14,775 nucleotides of DNA from assembly GCA_028287885.1 (NCBI GenBank), contig JAQBOT010000428.1, positions 1-14,775 on the forward strand, written 5' to 3'. Shown one piece after another: positions 14,437 through 14,775 of this stretch. Position 1 is the first letter of the stretch; each line of letters starts with the position of its first letter. The notes beneath the pieces are model-generated. The model searched no databases. It worked only from the letters and a program-made list of their open reading frames with translations, and was not told the DNA's origin. The stretch is from Pedobacter sp. (GTDB lineage: Bacteria; Bacteroidota; Bacteroidia; Sphingobacteriales; Sphingobacteriaceae). Position numbers and translations under genes: made by a program.

Positions 14437-14775
14437 ATGAATATTGTAAATATATTAGATAACATAGAAAAAATAGATACCGAAGTTAACGATCGTTTGA
14501 ACCCGCGCCGTGCAGCTATGAAAAGCATGCTGAGCTTCGGTAAAAAAGCTGCCATAGCTTCCGTGCCTTTAGGATTAGGTTCTATGTTCAGCACTGCATC
14601 TGCACAAACCCCAGCATCTGACGCCCAAGTCGCTTCATTGCAGGTGGTATTAGCTATCAAACATTTTGAATTGGCCTTATTGAACAACGGTTTGAACAGA
14701 CCATTCACTAAACCGCTTTCGGCAAACGATAAGGTTGCATTAACCCAGATCAAAGATCAGGAATCTAAACACATT
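14437..14775 (+). CDS. Second exported ferritin-like protein (partial, cut by window end)
   Basis: An open frame of 113 codons runs from ATG 14437 to the last base of the window with no stop. A twin-arginine segment (NPRRAAMKSML, R24-R25) and hydrophobic stretch end in a signal-peptidase I type site FSTASA|Q (after A56), so unlike its neighbour it looks soluble rather than lipidated. The mature start matches ferritin-like helix 1 (LQVVLAIKHFELALLNNGL, E78) and the start of helix 2 with an E109xxH112 motif. It is 12 bp after the first ferritin-like gene, so the same operon. The pair may act as partners or subunits; this is inference from synteny and shared domain. Confidence 0.8.
   Translation, partial: MNIVNILDNIEKIDTEVNDRLNPRRAAMKSMLSFGKKAAIASVPLGLGSMFSTASAQTPASDAQVASLQVVLAIKHFELALLNNGLNRPFTKPLSANDKVALTQIKDQESKHI

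Noticed and set aside
14028..14753. Two minus-strand open frames (14028-14408, 14421-14753) opposite the ferritin-like genes
   Set aside because: They are antisense to two frames with clear export signals and ferritin-like motifs; their proteins resemble nothing I know.
1..14775. CRISPR arrays, insertion sequences, integrase or phage genes, tRNA genes
   Set aside because: No regularly spaced repeats, transposase motifs, terminal inverted repeats or cloverleaf-like segments were found on reading both strands.

Overview
The window reads as ordinary chromosome from a Bacteroidota bacterium, most likely the Sphingobacteriaceae (Pedobacter/Mucilaginibacter-like). This rests on four things: several gene starts are preceded by the Bacteroidota -7 element TAnnTTTG; it carries the Bacteroidota-type GlmU-like protein; it has a LytS/LytTR kinase-regulator pair whose kinase has an extracytoplasmic beta-propeller; and base composition is moderately AT-rich. 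The genus is inference. I see no insertion sequence, phage gene, CRISPR array, tRNA or rRNA.

Left part (1-2277, minus strand): a compact Fe-S cluster assembly operon, iscS-iscU-iscA, read leftward from a promoter at about 2250-2277 and closed by a hairpin terminator at 109-134. Beyond the terminator, the start of another leftward gene may run off the window edge (1-61). Divergent from iscS is a rightward pair: methylmalonyl-CoA epimerase (2358-2765) and an overlapping small conserved protein (2758-3045).

Middle (3079-8033, plus strand): ribosomal protein L31 type B (3138-3386) with its own terminator; a GlmU-like nucleotidyltransferase/acyltransferase (3458-4624) whose promoter sits inside that terminator; then tpiA, prmA, mpl and a small XRE regulator (4715-8033), tightly spaced and probably co-transcribed. 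The tpiA leader holds a tandem pair of near-identical tetraloop hairpins. These are housekeeping functions: glycolysis, modification of ribosomal protein L11, peptidoglycan recycling and amino-sugar nucleotide synthesis.

Minus-strand block (8037-9415): a small, very acidic protein (9221-9415) followed by a GNAT-like acetyltransferase (8037-9155) that converges on the XRE gene with a 3-bp gap. The 409-bp stretch 9416-9824 has no gene. It holds a strong terminator for the kinase operon, a perfect-looking rightward promoter and a compact hairpin, so it could encode a small RNA.

Right part: a LytTR response regulator and a large propeller-type LytS-family sensor kinase, coupled by a TAGTG overlap and transcribed leftward (13537 to 9825). 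Divergently, two consecutive ferritin-like proteins with twin-arginine-type signals are transcribed rightward. The first (13681-14424) is a predicted Tat lipoprotein with di-iron-type ExxH motifs. The second (14437 onward) is cut by the window end. The arrangement suggests, but does not show, that the two-component system may control this exported ferritin-like pair.
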